Shown piece by piece: positions 40,361 through 49,612 of a DNA stretch of 61,593 nucleotides (position 1 is its first letter; every line of letters starts with the position of its first letter). The notes beneath the pieces are model-generated. The model was not told the origin of the DNA. It made no database searches and saw only the letters and a list, made by a program, of their open reading frames with translations. The DNA is from Pseudoxanthomonas sp. Root65. GTDB lineage: Bacteria > Pseudomonadota > Gammaproteobacteria > Xanthomonadales > Xanthomonadaceae. A program made the position numbers and the translations under genes. The stretch spans positions 373,195-434,787 of the forward strand of contig NZ_LMHA01000003.1 of assembly GCF_001427635.1 (NCBI RefSeq), in the 5' to 3' direction.

Positions 40361-40388
40361 AGAACGGCCTCCGCAAGGAGGCCGTTCT
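40361..40388. terminator. Bidirectional terminator hairpin
   Basis: AGAACGGCCTCC, GCAA tetraloop, GGAGGCCGTTCT: perfect 12-bp stem followed by GTTTGC, between the convergent secreted protein (stop 40340) and TetR (stop 40416). Confidence 0.8.
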
Positions 40389-40415
40389 GTTTGCAGCGAT
40401 CCGGCGCGTCGCGCG

Positions 40416-41006
40416 TCAGGCCGACAGCGCTTCCAGTGTCTTGAATACCTGAGGCACCGCCATCGCCGGCGTGCCGCCGTTGACGGCGACGGCGCGCAGA
40501 CCGTGCTGGTAACTCTGCCAGATCATTTCGTCGGCATGCTGGATGTCGATGCCACGGAACTCGCCGGCGCCCATGCCGCGGCTCAGTTCCAGGCGCACCG
40601 GTTCGCGCATGCGGCGCAGCGCGGTGTTCATTTCGGCTTCGACCGTCGGCGACCAGCGCGCCGACACGCTCCACAGCGCCGGGAAGGCGATGAAGTTGGC
40701 CGCGTCTTCGCGCGCCATCCAGAAATAGAAATCCAGAATACGCTGCGCGTGCGTCGAGCCCTGCGGACGCTCCACCATCGGTGCCCGACGCGCGGTGTAA
40801 TCGCGGATCAGCAGGGTGGCGATGATGTCGGCCTTGGTCTCGAAGTGAAGGATCACGCCGCGTGCGCTCAGCCCGGTTTCCTCGCCCAGGTCCATCAGCG
40901 TGGTCTGGTCGAAACCCTTGGTGAAGAACAGGCGGCGTGCCGCGGCCAGCACGGCTTCACGCGTTTCCTGACTGGTGCGTCGCTTGTGGGTCGGGCTGTG
41001 GTGCAC
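40416..41006 (-). CDS. TetR-family transcriptional regulator
   Basis: 196 aa from a GTG at 41006 with GGAG 6 nt upstream. N-terminal HTH (ETREAVLAAARRLFFTKGFD, TTLMDLGEETGLSARGVILH) and an all-helical ligand domain. An ATG further upstream (41099) is in frame but adds an Arg/Pro-rich stretch unlike TetR proteins. Target and inducer unknown; the next gene on its strand upstream is fliR, 209 bp away. No operator palindrome was recognised. Confidence 0.85.
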   Translation of the reverse strand: MHHSPTHKRRTSQETREAVLAAARRLFFTKGFDQTTLMDLGEETGLSARGVILHFETKADIIATLLIRDYTARRAPMVERPQGSTHAQRILDFYFWMAREDAANFIAFPALWSVSARWSPTVEAEMNTALRRMREPVRLELSRGMGAGEFRGIDIQHADEMIWQSYQHGLRAVAVNGGTPAMAVPQVFKTLEALSA

Positions 41007-41215
41007 GGCAATCTCCGGTTCGCGGGAGAAGCGTTCCGGCGTCGGGCGGGATCGGTTCCGTCCGTGCGCAGGCGTATGTCGCAACTCCCTTGCCCCCATT
41101 CTGCACACATTCATCCATTTAGTGGAACCGGCGACGCACTTCAATATGAGACACACGCTGCAAAGCCGCCAACTGTGCGTTCCCGCACCGTTTCACAAAC
41201 GTGACTGTCATGCCC

Positions 41216-42007
41216 TCATGCGGTGAGCTGCCGCGCCGCGTCGAACGACACATCGAAGATCCGCTGCACCGGCGGGCCCAGCTCACCGGCCAGCAAGGCC
41301 AACAGGAACAGGCCCAGCAGCAGCGCGGTGGGCAGGCCCAGCTGGATGGGGTTGAGGGCCGGCGCAGCGCGGCCCAGCACGCCAAAGGCCAGGTTCACCG
41401 CCAGCATCGCCACCATGACCGGCAGCGCCAGCCCCACGGCGGCCCGCAGCACATGGGTGAACAGCATCGGCGCCACTTCCAGCATCTGCTGGACATCGGG
41501 CAGCGCGGTGCCGATCGGCAGCGAGCGGTAGCTGTCCACCAGCAGCGACACCAGCGCCAAGTGGCCGTTGGCGGTGAAGAACAGCAGGCCGAAGGCCAGG
41601 TAGAACCACTGGCCGACGACACCGGAATTCACCCCGCGCAAGGGGTCCGACATCTGCGCGAAGGCCAGGCCGGTGCCCTGCGAAATCAGTTCGCCCGCCA
41701 TCGCGCCGGCCTCGAAGGCCAGCCGCAGCATGAAGCCCATGCTCGCGCCGACCGCCAGTTCGCGTGCCACGTTCAGCACGGTGCTGGCATCGAAGGCGAT
41801 GCGGTCCGGCGTGCCGGGCAGCAGCGGGGCCAGCGCCATCGCCAGCGCGCCGGCGATGATGACGCGCACCCGCACCGACACCGCGCGCGTGCCGATCAGC
41901 GGCGCGGCCATCAGCAGCGCGCCCGTGCGCAGCATCGTCCACAGGATGGCGTTGATCATCCCGAAGGCCTGCTGGCCGTCGATCACCATCTGGGTGGCTG
42001 CGTCCAT
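41216..42007 (-). CDS. fliR: Flagellar export apparatus protein FliR
   Basis: 263 aa, usual FliR length, about six membrane helices; SQGTGLAFAQMSDPLRGVNS and NPIQLGLPTALLLGLFLL fit the family. Part of the export gate with FliP and FliQ. ATG at 42007; the upstream gap to fliQ is filled by a palindromic repeat, so the reading frame can be extended into repeat sequence, which is not taken as coding. Confidence 0.94.
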   Translation of the reverse strand: MDAATQMVIDGQQAFGMINAILWTMLRTGALLMAAPLIGTRAVSVRVRVIIAGALAMALAPLLPGTPDRIAFDASTVLNVARELAVGASMGFMLRLAFEAGAMAGELISQGTGLAFAQMSDPLRGVNSGVVGQWFYLAFGLLFFTANGHLALVSLLVDSYRSLPIGTALPDVQQMLEVAPMLFTHVLRAAVGLALPVMVAMLAVNLAFGVLGRAAPALNPIQLGLPTALLLGLFLLALLAGELGPPVQRIFDVSFDAARQLTA

Positions 42008-42010
42008 GAG

Positions 42011-42122
42011 GCGAGAAGTGAGTGGGGAGGAGTGAGGAGTGAGTAGGAGCAGAAGCAGGAGCGGGAGGGGGTATGTCGGATGTGGCTTTTGCTCACTCCT
42101 CACTCCTTTCCGCTCACTCCTG
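42011..42122. repeat. GAGTGAG-type palindromic repeat, copy 4 (fliQ-fliR gap)
   Basis: Left arm GAGTGGGGAGGAGTGAGGAG (from 42019), right arm CTCACTCCTCACTCCTTTCC (from 42091), about 50 nt between, with the core ...GTGGCTTTTGCTCACTCC. It fills the gap between fliQ stop (42126) and fliR start (42007). Confidence 0.85.
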
Positions 42123-42125
42123 GCC

Positions 42126-42395
42126 TCAGCCGATCAAATGCGGCAGTCGCTGGAACAACGTCGTCGTGTATTCCACCAGCACGCCGAGCAGGTAGCTGCC
42201 GGTGGCGAACAGCGCGGCGGTCAGGGCGATGGCCTTGGCGACGAAGGCGATGGTGGGCTCGTTGAGTTGCGTGGCCGCCTGGATCACGCCGATGACCACA
42301 CCGACGACCAGTACGACCAGCAGCAGCGGGCCACCGACCCAGAGGGCGATCTCCAGACCATCGCGAAGTTCGGTGAGGGCGGTTTCAGGGCTCAT
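42126..42395 (-). CDS. fliQ: Flagellar export apparatus protein FliQ
   Basis: 89 aa, two membrane helices (about 16-40 and 52-75); IQAATQLNEPTIAFVAKAIA is the conserved cytoplasmic loop. Exact family length. Flanked on both sides by copies of the same palindromic repeat. Confidence 0.95.
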   Translation of the reverse strand: MSPETALTELRDGLEIALWVGGPLLLVVLVVGVVIGVIQAATQLNEPTIAFVAKAIALTAALFATGSYLLGVLVEYTTTLFQRLPHLIG

Positions 42396-42403
42396 GAGGA
42401 TTA

Positions 42404-42519
42404 GAGAAGTGAGTGGAGAGGAGTGAGGAGTGAGGAGAAGCAACAGCAGGAGCAAGGGAGGCAAGTCGGGGGTGGCTTTTCGCTCACTCCTCACTCCTCT
42501 CCACCCACGCCTCGCTCCT
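42404..42519. repeat. GAGTGAG-type palindromic repeat, copy 5 (fliP-fliQ gap)
   Basis: Left arm GTGGAGAGGAGTGAGGAGTG, right arm CGCTCACTCCTCACTCCTCT, with the shared core ...GGTGGCTTTT. Fills the gap between fliP stop and fliQ start. Confidence 0.85.
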
Positions 42520-43327
42520 AGTTGAAGCTCGCCGCCAGCGAGCCGACGATCAGCACCCAGCCGTCGACCAGCACGAACAGCAGGATCTTGAACGGTGCGG
42601 ACACCAGCATCGGCGACAGCATCATCATGCCCATCGACATCAGCACGCTGGCGACCACCAGATCGATGATCACGAACGGGATGAAGATCAGGAAACCGAT
42701 CTCGAACGCGGTCTTCAGCTCGCTGGTGATGAACGACGCCACGACGATCGGGAACGGCACCGCATCCGGACTGGTATAGCTGCCGTGTCCGGCCAGGCCG
42801 GCGAAGGTCATCAGATCGGTCTCGCGCACCTGCGCCAGCATGAAGTCGCGTAGCGGGCCGGTGGTCAGCGTCCACGCGGTGGAGAAGTCGATCTGGCCGT
42901 TGAGATAGGGCGCCATACCCTGTGCCCACGCCTTTTCGCCGACCGGCATCATCACCAGCATGGTCAGGAACAGCGCCAGGCCCACCAGCACCTGATTGGA
43001 GGGCGTCTGGCCCGTGCCCAGCGCCTGTCGCAGCAGGCCCAGCACGATGATGATGCGGGTGAACGCCGTCATCGCCAGCAGTGCCGACGGGATCAGCGTG
43101 ATGGCCGTCATCAGCAGCAGCGTCTGCAGCGGCAGACTGACGGTGTTGTCGCCGACCTGGCCGACATTGACCTTGGGCAGCGTCGGCAACGCGGGCGCCG
43201 TCGGTGCGGCAGGCGCCGCCGGTGTCGCCGCAGGTGCTGCGGCAGGCGCGGTCGCCGCCTGCGCGAACGCCAGCGTCGGCGCGGCCAGCCACAGCAGGCA
43301 GATCAGGGAAAGAACGAAACGACGCAT
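42518..43327 (-). CDS. fliP: Flagellar export apparatus protein FliP
   Basis: 269 aa. Cleavable signal peptide ([22 protein letters not shown]), an Ala/Pro-rich insert, then four membrane helices; signatures [18 protein letters not shown] and [25 protein letters not shown]. Core of the export gate. Begins 1 nt after fliO ends. Confidence 0.96.
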   Translation of the reverse strand: MRRFVLSLICLLWLAAPTLAFAQAATAPAAAPAATPAAPAAPTAPALPTLPKVNVGQVGDNTVSLPLQTLLLMTAITLIPSALLAMTAFTRIIIVLGLLRQALGTGQTPSNQVLVGLALFLTMLVMMPVGEKAWAQGMAPYLNGQIDFSTAWTLTTGPLRDFMLAQVRETDLMTFAGLAGHGSYTSPDAVPFPIVVASFITSELKTAFEIGFLIFIPFVIIDLVVASVLMSMGMMMLSPMLVSAPFKILLFVLVDGWVLIVGSLAASFN

Positions 43328-43328
43328 C

Positions 43329-43721
43329 TCAGGACTCTTTGCGCAGGCGCTTGGCCAGCAGTTCGGCGAAATTAGGCAGGGCCGGCGCCGGGGCGACGAC
43401 CAGCGGTTCGGGCAGCGTGTGCAGCGCGGTGATGCCGCCGGCGGTCACGCCGATCAGCAGCTGCTCCTTGCCGACCTCGATGACCATCACGCGCTCCTTG
43501 GTGCCGACCGACAGCATCGACACCACGCGCAGCTGTTCGCTGGGCCGGATGCCGACGCCCATGCCGGGCATGCGCTTGAGCAACCAGGCCAGGCCCAGGA
43601 TCAGGCCCAGCACCAGCACCAGGCCGACCAGCGCGCCGCCGATGCCGGGCGTGGACGGCGCGTGCTGGCCGATCTTCTGGGCGGGCGCCGCGGCGGCGGC
43701 GAGCAGGGCGAAGGCGTGCAT
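43329..43721 (-). CDS. fliO: Flagellar biosynthesis protein FliO
   Basis: 130 aa. One membrane helix (about 28-48) followed by the FliO domain ([34 protein letters not shown]). Assists FliP assembly. Between fliN and fliP, closely spaced. Confidence 0.9.
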   Translation of the reverse strand: MHAFALLAAAAAPAQKIGQHAPSTPGIGGALVGLVLVLGLILGLAWLLKRMPGMGVGIRPSEQLRVVSMLSVGTKERVMVIEVGKEQLLIGVTAGGITALHTLPEPLVVAPAPALPNFAELLAKRLRKES

Positions 43722-43731
43722 GGCGATCGGC

Positions 43732-44079
43732 TCAGCGCAGGCGGCGGATGCGTTCGCTGGGGCTGACCACGTCGGTCAGGCGCACGCCGAAGCGGTCGTT
43801 CACCACCACGACTTCGCCATGCGCGATCAGCGTGCCGTTGACGAACACGTCCAGCGGTTCGCCGGCGCCGCGCTCCAGTTCCACCACCGAGCCCTGGTTG
43901 AGCTGCAGCAGGTTGCGGATGGGCATGCGCGTGCGGCCGACTTCCAGCGACAGCGTCACCGGCACGTCGAGGATGACGTCCAGGCTCATGTCCATGTCGT
44001 GGCCGGCATGGGCGCCGTGGTCGGCAAGCGCGGTATCGCCGAAGGCGGTGGCGAGGGCTTCTTCGTTCTCGGGAATCAT
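43732..44079 (-). CDS. fliN: C-ring switch protein FliN
   Basis: 115 aa. Variable His-rich start (ALADHGAHAGHDMDM), then the SpoA domain: VPVTLSLEVGRTRMPIRNLL, LNQGSVVELERGAGEPLDVF, FGVRLTDVVSPSERIRRL. Switch-complex subunit at the base of the C-ring. ATGA overlap with fliM. Confidence 0.95.
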   Translation of the reverse strand: MIPENEEALATAFGDTALADHGAHAGHDMDMSLDVILDVPVTLSLEVGRTRMPIRNLLQLNQGSVVELERGAGEPLDVFVNGTLIAHGEVVVVNDRFGVRLTDVVSPSERIRRLR

Positions 44080-45116
44080 GGCGTGGCGTCCTGGAAGGCG
44101 ACGGGTGCAAGGGCGTGGCGGCCGGCGGTCGGCGGCTGGTGCCGGCTGCCGGGAGGGTGGTGGGCGGTGATCTTCACCGCGTTGAGTCCGTTGGAGATGC
44201 CGAACTCGCCGGTGAACACCGGTACCTGCTCCACGCAGACCGGCACGCACTTGGGCAGGTCGATGGGCAGGATGTCGCCGATCTTCAGGCGGGTGAGCTC
44301 GCGCAGGTTGATGCGCTTCTCCGCCAGCACGCTGGAGACGGTGACTTCGGCGCTGCGCAGCTGCTCGTGCATCGTCACGCGGAAGCTGTCGTCGTCGTGC
44401 ACGCGGTCGGACTGGATGCCGGCGTCGAGCAGTTCGCGGATCGGCTCGAGCATGGAATAGGGCAGGGTGACGTGCAGGTCGCCGCCGCCGCCGTCCAGCT
44501 CCACGTGGAAGCGGCTGACCACCACGTACTCGCGCGGGCTGACGATGTTGGCGAAGTGCGGATTGACCTCGCTGGTGATGTACTCGAAGTCCACCTGCAT
44601 CACCGGCGCCCAGGCATCGATCAGGTCGGCAAAGGTCTGCTTCAGCAGCAGCTGGATCACGCGCATCTCGGTGGCGGTGAACTCGCGGCCTTCGATCTTG
44701 GCCGGGTAACGGCCGTCGCCGCCGAAGAAGTTGTCCACCATGGTGAACACCAGCTTCGGTTCGAACACGATCAGGCCCACGCCGCGCAGCGGCTTGAACT
44801 TGACCAGGTTGAGATTGGTGGGCACGTACAGCGAATGCAGGTAGTCGCTGAACTTGACCGTCTCGATGCCGCGTACCGACAGCTCGGCGGAGCGGCGCAG
44901 CAGGTTGAACAGGCCGATCCGCCACGTGCGCACGAAGCGCTCGTTGATCATTTCCAGCGTCGGCAGGCGGCCGCGGACGATGCGGTCCTGGCTGGCGAAA
45001 TCGTAGGTCCGCGCCACCGTCGGATCGTGCGGCGGTTCCTCGGTCTCGATGACGCCGGAGTCGACGCCGTTCAGAAGCGCGTCGATCTCGTCTTGCGACA
45101 GCAGGTCACTGGTCAT
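44076..45116 (-). CDS. fliM: C-ring switch protein FliM
   Basis: 346 aa. N-terminal CheY-binding motif LSQDEIDALLNG, middle CheC-like domain (GVGLIVFEPKLVFTMVDNFF, GGDGRYPAKIEGREFTATE) and C-terminal SpoA domain (LKIGDILPIDLPKCVPV). The C-terminal 25 residues are Pro/His-rich. Receives CheY-P and reverses rotation. Starts 15 nt after fliL. Confidence 0.96.
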   Translation of the reverse strand: MTSDLLSQDEIDALLNGVDSGVIETEEPPHDPTVARTYDFASQDRIVRGRLPTLEMINERFVRTWRIGLFNLLRRSAELSVRGIETVKFSDYLHSLYVPTNLNLVKFKPLRGVGLIVFEPKLVFTMVDNFFGGDGRYPAKIEGREFTATEMRVIQLLLKQTFADLIDAWAPVMQVDFEYITSEVNPHFANIVSPREYVVVSRFHVELDGGGGDLHVTLPYSMLEPIRELLDAGIQSDRVHDDDSFRVTMHEQLRSAEVTVSSVLAEKRINLRELTRLKIGDILPIDLPKCVPVCVEQVPVFTGEFGISNGLNAVKITAHHPPGSRHQPPTAGRHALAPVAFQDATP

Positions 45117-45131
45117 GGCGGCGGGTATCCG

Positions 45132-45659
45132 TCACTGCATCACGAAACTGGTGAAGAGGATCGATTCGGCGCTGGGCTTGCCGGTCTCGGCCACCAGCAG
45201 CGATTTCACTTCGCCGAGGGCGGCGTTCTGCAGGCGCTCCTTGCCTTCGCGCGACATCAGGCTGGCAGCGTCCTGCTGGGCGAACAGCATCAGCAGCCGT
45301 GCACGGATGGCTGGCGCATGCAGCTGGATGGCGGTCATCGCTTCGGGATCGCGCGTCATCAGCTGGACTTCCACCTGCAGGTAGCGGGCGCCGCCGGTTT
45401 CACCGACGAGGTTGACGACGAAAGGCGGTTCGAGCGCGAAGTACTGCGCCGGTGCGGGCACTTCACCCGGCTTCTTGGCCTCGGGGGCGTCGGCCTTCTC
45501 GTCCTTCGTGCCGTGGCTGGCGAAGTACCAGGCGCCGGCGCCCGCTGCGCCGGCCGCGATCACGGCCACCAGTCCGATGGTCAGCAGCGACTTGCCGCCC
45601 TTGGGCTTGTCGCCCTTGTCGGCCTTGGATTTGCTTGCGTTCTTGTCGGCGGCTGCCAC
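45132..45659 (-). CDS. fliL: Flagellar basal-body-associated protein FliL
   Basis: 175 aa from a GTG at 45659 (AGGAG 10 nt upstream). Lys-rich cytoplasmic start, one membrane helix (about 25-45), periplasmic FliL domain (FALEPPFVVNLVGETGGARY, LFTSFVMQ end). Supports stator function. First gene of fliL-M-N-O-P-Q-R, with a σ54 promoter 34 nt upstream. Confidence 0.92.
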   Translation of the reverse strand: MAAADKNASKSKADKGDKPKGGKSLLTIGLVAVIAAGAAGAGAWYFASHGTKDEKADAPEAKKPGEVPAPAQYFALEPPFVVNLVGETGGARYLQVEVQLMTRDPEAMTAIQLHAPAIRARLLMLFAQQDAASLMSREGKERLQNAALGEVKSLLVAETGKPSAESILFTSFVMQ

Positions 45660-45692
45660 GGCGCTGGATCTCCTGAGGGGTCAACCCAGGGA

Positions 45693-45708
45693 TGCAAGCG
45701 GTGTGCCG
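45693..45708 (-). promoter_or_regulatory. σ54 promoter of fliLMNOPQR
   Basis: Minus strand CGGCACACCGCTTGCA versus TGGCACG-N4-TTGCA. GG/GC spacing correct, -12 element perfect. Confidence 0.75.
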
Positions 45709-45752
45709 TGGTACGGAAGCGGGGCCGACGGGGTTTTGACGGGTGGGATTTC

Positions 45753-45880
45753 TGTAGGAGCGACGTGAGTCGCGACCGCACCTCATCTGCGTCCGGGACC
45801 GTCATTCAAGCGCGGATGAACGTCTGATCCAGCGTCAATGATGCCGAGTTCATACGGTCGCGACTCACGTCGCTCCTACA
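45753..45880. repeat. Paired inverted REP elements between fliK and fliL
   Basis: Arms 45753-45778 and 45855-45880 are perfect 26-bp inverted copies of TGTAGGAGCGACGTGAGTCG..., each itself a small hairpin, with 76 nt between. GTAG-type REP doublet. It lies upstream of the fliL σ54 promoter and 17 nt past the fliK stop, so it may end or stabilise fliEFGHIJK transcripts. Confidence 0.9.
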
Positions 45881-45897
45881 GCAACTACGGCGGGCCG

Positions 45898-47130
45898 TCA
45901 GGCGTAGGCGTCGACCAGGCCGCGGGCGGTCATGCGGACGGTGCGAGGTGTTTCGATGGCGGGTTCTGCGCTGTCGCCTCCGCCTTCGCCGAACGCCGGA
46001 CCGCCGCCCTGCGGGCGCGGCGTGTGCTGCTGGCCCACGTCGGCGTGGGCGAGCTGGAAGCCGTGCTGGCCCAGCATCTCGCGCAGGCGCGGCAGGCTGC
46101 TTTCCAGCGCCTGGCGTACATCGGCCTGGGCACTGGAGAAGTCGGCGTGCACGCGGTCGCCGTCCAGGCGCAGGCGGATCTCCACCGTGCCCAGGTCGTT
46201 CGGCGTGACCTTGATGTGGGCATGGCCGATCTTCTGGTCGGCCATCCAGCGCACGGCGTCGCCGATGTCGTCGTCGAAGTGGCCGCCGTGCAGGTCGGCG
46301 CTCGGTGCCTGCAGGGCATTGACGGTGTCGGTGCGCGCCAGGCCGAGTGGTGCATTGGAGGCGCCGACGCCGGCCAGCAGGTTGCCGGTCGGTGCGGCCG
46401 CGTCGCCGTCGTCGCTGCGCAGCGCATCGACGATATCGCGGCCGAGCTTGACGGCGTCGGGCACGGCGGCGGCGACCTGGCCGCTGGCAAGGTGCGTGGC
46501 GAAGGACAGCAGGTTCTGCAGCGGCGCCTTGGTGTCGGACGTCGCGGCGGCGGTCGGCAGCGGTGATGTCGTATCGACGCTGGCGGGTGGGGCGATGTCG
46601 CCGCTGTCCGGCGAGGCGATGATCGCCGTAGCGTCGAGCGTGCCCGGCAGGGTCGGCAGGGTCGGCAGAGCCGCACGTACTCCCGACAACAGGGCATCGG
46701 GCGTGGGCGTCGTCGTAGCCGGCTGAGCGCCGCTGAGCAGGGGGTTGCCGAGCGGATCGGTCAATGCGGTGGCCGTGGTGTCCGAAGGCACGGCAACGGA
46801 CGGCACGGGCAGTTCCATCAGTACGGGCGGCAGGATCGGGGATGCGGCGAGGGCATCTTCTGGCTTGTCGTCCGCAGCAGGGGGGCGCGCCGTTTCGTCC
46901 TGCGTTCGCGCGGCGCTGTCGGCGCGTTGCCCGACGGGTTCCTTCGTCCCGCGAGCGCGTGCCTCGGAGGAACGTGGCGCGTCGTCGTGCTTGACGGGGC
47001 GACGGACCATGTCGTCGAACGCCGGCTTCTTCACGGCGGTCTCGTCGTTGGCAGCGGCCGCATTCCCGGGCGGCGTCGCGGACGCAGGCGCCTTGGGGGC
47101 GAAAGACAGCGCGGAGGTCGGCGACGGCAT
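45898..47130 (-). CDS. fliK: Flagellar hook-length control protein FliK
   Basis: 410 aa. Long Ala/Pro/Thr/Asp-rich N-terminal ruler region (1-285), then the Flg_hook domain (about 290-370: HIKVTPNDLGTVEIRLRLDG, SSAQADVRQALESSLPRLRE). Measures hook length and flips FlhB specificity. ATG overlaps fliJ stop (TGATG). Confidence 0.9.
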   Translation of the reverse strand: MPSPTSALSFAPKAPASATPPGNAAAANDETAVKKPAFDDMVRRPVKHDDAPRSSEARARGTKEPVGQRADSAARTQDETARPPAADDKPEDALAASPILPPVLMELPVPSVAVPSDTTATALTDPLGNPLLSGAQPATTTPTPDALLSGVRAALPTLPTLPGTLDATAIIASPDSGDIAPPASVDTTSPLPTAAATSDTKAPLQNLLSFATHLASGQVAAAVPDAVKLGRDIVDALRSDDGDAAAPTGNLLAGVGASNAPLGLARTDTVNALQAPSADLHGGHFDDDIGDAVRWMADQKIGHAHIKVTPNDLGTVEIRLRLDGDRVHADFSSAQADVRQALESSLPRLREMLGQHGFQLAHADVGQQHTPRPQGGGPAFGEGGGDSAEPAIETPRTVRMTARGLVDAYA

Positions 47131-47582
47131 CAGGCGTCCTCGTTCTCGCGGGCGGTGGCCGCCAGGCGTGCACGGCGCGCACCCACGTCGTCCATCTCGC
47201 GCTGGTCGCGGCGGTCGACGATCAGCTTTTCCTGCACGCGATAGCTGGCGGCCAGTTGCTCAAGCACCTGCTTGTCGCGGCTGGCCAGCAGCAGGCGGTC
47301 GCGTTCGATGTCCACGCTGGCGCGGCTGCGGTCGACGTTCTGCAACTGCTGTTTGAGCGCCTGGTCGATGCGTTCGAGGAAGGCGCGACGGTTGGCGAGC
47401 TGCGCCGGACTGGTGGCGGCCATCTGGCTGTTGGCGTAGTCCTCGGCGTACTGGCGCAGTTCCTCCAGTCGCGATTCGTGCTGCGCAAGCGTGTTCTGGC
47501 GCTCGGCCAGTTCGCGGGCGATGGAATCCTCGTGCTCCTGGGCGCGGCGCAGCAGCGGGTCGATTCGGCGGGACTGCATCAT
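47130..47582 (-). CDS. fliJ: Flagellar export chaperone FliJ
   Basis: 150 aa, almost entirely coiled coil (EHEDSIARELAERQNTLAQH, VLEQLAASYRVQEKLIVDRR). Stalk-like partner of the FliI ATPase. Two consecutive ATG codons at the start. Between fliI (18-nt gap) and fliK. Confidence 0.92.
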   Translation of the reverse strand: MMQSRRIDPLLRRAQEHEDSIARELAERQNTLAQHESRLEELRQYAEDYANSQMAATSPAQLANRRAFLERIDQALKQQLQNVDRSRASVDIERDRLLLASRDKQVLEQLAASYRVQEKLIVDRRDQREMDDVGARRARLAATARENEDA

Positions 47583-47600
47583 CGTGGGGGTTCCTTGGCG

Positions 47601-48998
47601 TTACTGCAGGCCGGGCGGCAGGGGCATGCCGGCGGCGATGTTGCGTTGGATCAGGGACTCCAGCGCGGCGCGGCTGCTCGGCAGGTCGGCGGCGCGCGCC
47701 ACGTCCTGGCCGAGGAACTCGACGATCTCGGGCCAGCGTTCGAGCGCTTCGTCCACGGTCGGATCGTTGCCGCGCTGGTAGGCGCCGATCGCGATCAGGT
47801 CGCGATTGCTGTTGTAGGCCGACAGCAGGCGCTTGAGCTTGCGGATGCGGTCGCGCCAGGTTTCGTCTGCGATCTCGGTGACCACGCGGCTGACCGACGA
47901 TTCCACGTCGATGGCCGGGTACAGGCCGGCATCGGCGACGCGGCGCGACAGCAGGATGTGGCCGTCGAGGATGGCGCGGGCGGCGTCGGCGATCGGATCC
48001 TGGGGATCGTCGCCTTCGGTCAGCACGGTGTAGAAGGCGGTGATCGAACCGCGACCCTTGGCACCGTTGCCGGCGCGTTCGACCAGCGCCGGCAGGCGGG
48101 CGAACACGGACGGCGGATAACCGCGCGTGGTCGGCGGCTCGCCGACCGACAGGCCGATCTCGCGCTGCGCCTGGGCGAAGCGGGTCAGCGAGTCCATCAG
48201 CAGCAGCACGTTGAGGCCCTGGTCGCGGAACCATTCGGCGATCGCGGTGGCGCGATAGGCGCCCTGCAGGCGCGCCAGCGGCGGACGGTCGGCGGGACTG
48301 GCGACGACGACGGCGCGCGCCAGGCCGGACGGGCCCAGCGTGGTCTCGACGAAGTCGCGCACTTCGCGCCCGCGTTCGCCGATCAGGCCGACGACAATGA
48401 CGTCGGCGGCGGTATAGCGGGTCATCATGCCCAGCAGCGTGGACTTGCCGACGCCCGAGCCGGCGAACAGGCCGACGCGCTGGCCGCGGCCGATCGGCAG
48501 CAGCGCGTTGATCGCGCGCACGCCGACGTCCAGCGGCTGGGTGATCGGTTCGCGCGACAGCGGATTGATCGCCATGCCGGCCAGGCTGACGCTGCCTTCG
48601 GCGCGGATCGGGCCGCGGCCGTCGAGCGGCACGCCGTCGCTGTCGATCACACGGCCCAGCAGGCCTTCGCCCACTTCCACGCCGCCGCGACGACGCGATG
48701 GCACCACGCGCGCATTCGGCAGCAGGCCGTGCAGTTCGGCGCTGGGCATCAGGTAGGTGCGTTCACCGGAGAAGCCGACCACTTCGGCATCGACCCAGCC
48801 GCCGTCGACCACCTCGACCTTGCAGGTGGCGCCCATCGGCGCCTCGCAGCCGATGGCTTCCAGGGTCAGGCCGACCGCGCGGCGCAGGATGCCTTCGCGG
48901 ATCAGGCCGTGGCCGCCGAGTTCGGGATTGATCTGCGACAGGCGCGCGGACAGGCGCAGGTCGCGCGCGGTCAGCCACTCCAGCGGTTGCGCACTCAT
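47601..48998 (-). CDS. fliI: Flagellar export ATPase FliI
   Basis: 465 aa, F1-β-like. Walker A GSGVGKST at about 180-187, Walker B LLLMDSLTRFAQAQREI, and GEPPTTRGYPPSVFARLP typical of type III ATPases. Energises unfolding and loading of export substrates with FliH and FliJ. ATGA overlap with fliH. Confidence 0.97.
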   Translation of the reverse strand: MSAQPLEWLTARDLRLSARLSQINPELGGHGLIREGILRRAVGLTLEAIGCEAPMGATCKVEVVDGGWVDAEVVGFSGERTYLMPSAELHGLLPNARVVPSRRRGGVEVGEGLLGRVIDSDGVPLDGRGPIRAEGSVSLAGMAINPLSREPITQPLDVGVRAINALLPIGRGQRVGLFAGSGVGKSTLLGMMTRYTAADVIVVGLIGERGREVRDFVETTLGPSGLARAVVVASPADRPPLARLQGAYRATAIAEWFRDQGLNVLLLMDSLTRFAQAQREIGLSVGEPPTTRGYPPSVFARLPALVERAGNGAKGRGSITAFYTVLTEGDDPQDPIADAARAILDGHILLSRRVADAGLYPAIDVESSVSRVVTEIADETWRDRIRKLKRLLSAYNSNRDLIAIGAYQRGNDPTVDEALERWPEIVEFLGQDVARAADLPSSRAALESLIQRNIAAGMPLPPGLQ

Positions 48999-49612
48999 GC
49001 GCGTGCACCGCGGTTGAGGACGGTGTCGAGCGCGCCGCGCAGGCGTGCTTCCAGGGTGCCGTCGATGCGCACGCTTTCGGCGTGCACGCGCAGGTCGCCG
49101 CGGCTGAGCGAGGTGTCCGCGGTCAGGCGGGTGTGCGCGGTCATCGCCAGCACCGGCGTCAGCGCGGCGATGTCGTCCGGATGCAGGCGCAGTTCGACCT
49201 CGCGCTGCGAGCCGCCGACGGCATCGAGCGCCGAGGTGGCCAGTTCCTGCAGCAGGACCGGATCGGTCTGGTAGGCACGGCCGACCAGTGCGCCGGCGAT
49301 GCGCACGGCGAGCTCGGACAGCGCGGCGACCACTTCGTTCTCCAGCCGGTCGAGCGGCCGCGAGAAGTTGTCGAGGATGCCTTCCATCTGCGCGGCGAGG
49401 CGGCGCACCTCGGCCTGGCCCTGGCCGAAGCCTTCGGCGTGGCCTTCCGCGAGGCCGCGCTCCAGGCCTTCACGGTAGGCGGCGTCTTGGATGGCCTGGA
49501 TCTCTTCCAGCGTCGGCGGCACCAGTGCGGGCGCGTCCTGTTCGGCGGGCGCGTCGGTGACGACCACGTCGAGCGGGGCCGGCATCCAGCGCAGCGGCGA
49601 GGGCGTGCTCAT
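48995..49612 (-). CDS. fliH: Flagellar assembly protein FliH
   Basis: 205 aa. N-terminal segment with Trp-containing start (LRWMPAP), a Gly/Glu repeat helix (GLERGLAEGHAEGFGQGQAE) of GxxxG type, and C-terminal V-ATPase-E-like domain. FliI regulator and C-ring tether. 4-nt overlaps both sides. Confidence 0.93.
   Translation of the reverse strand: MSTPSPLRWMPAPLDVVVTDAPAEQDAPALVPPTLEEIQAIQDAAYREGLERGLAEGHAEGFGQGQAEVRRLAAQMEGILDNFSRPLDRLENEVVAALSELAVRIAGALVGRAYQTDPVLLQELATSALDAVGGSQREVELRLHPDDIAALTPVLAMTAHTRLTADTSLSRGDLRVHAESVRIDGTLEARLRGALDTVLNRGARA

Noticed and set aside
40416..41156. Longer TetR protein starting at or near 41156
   Set aside because: The extra N-terminus is Arg/Pro-rich and not TetR-like; GTG 41006 has a good Shine-Dalgarno.
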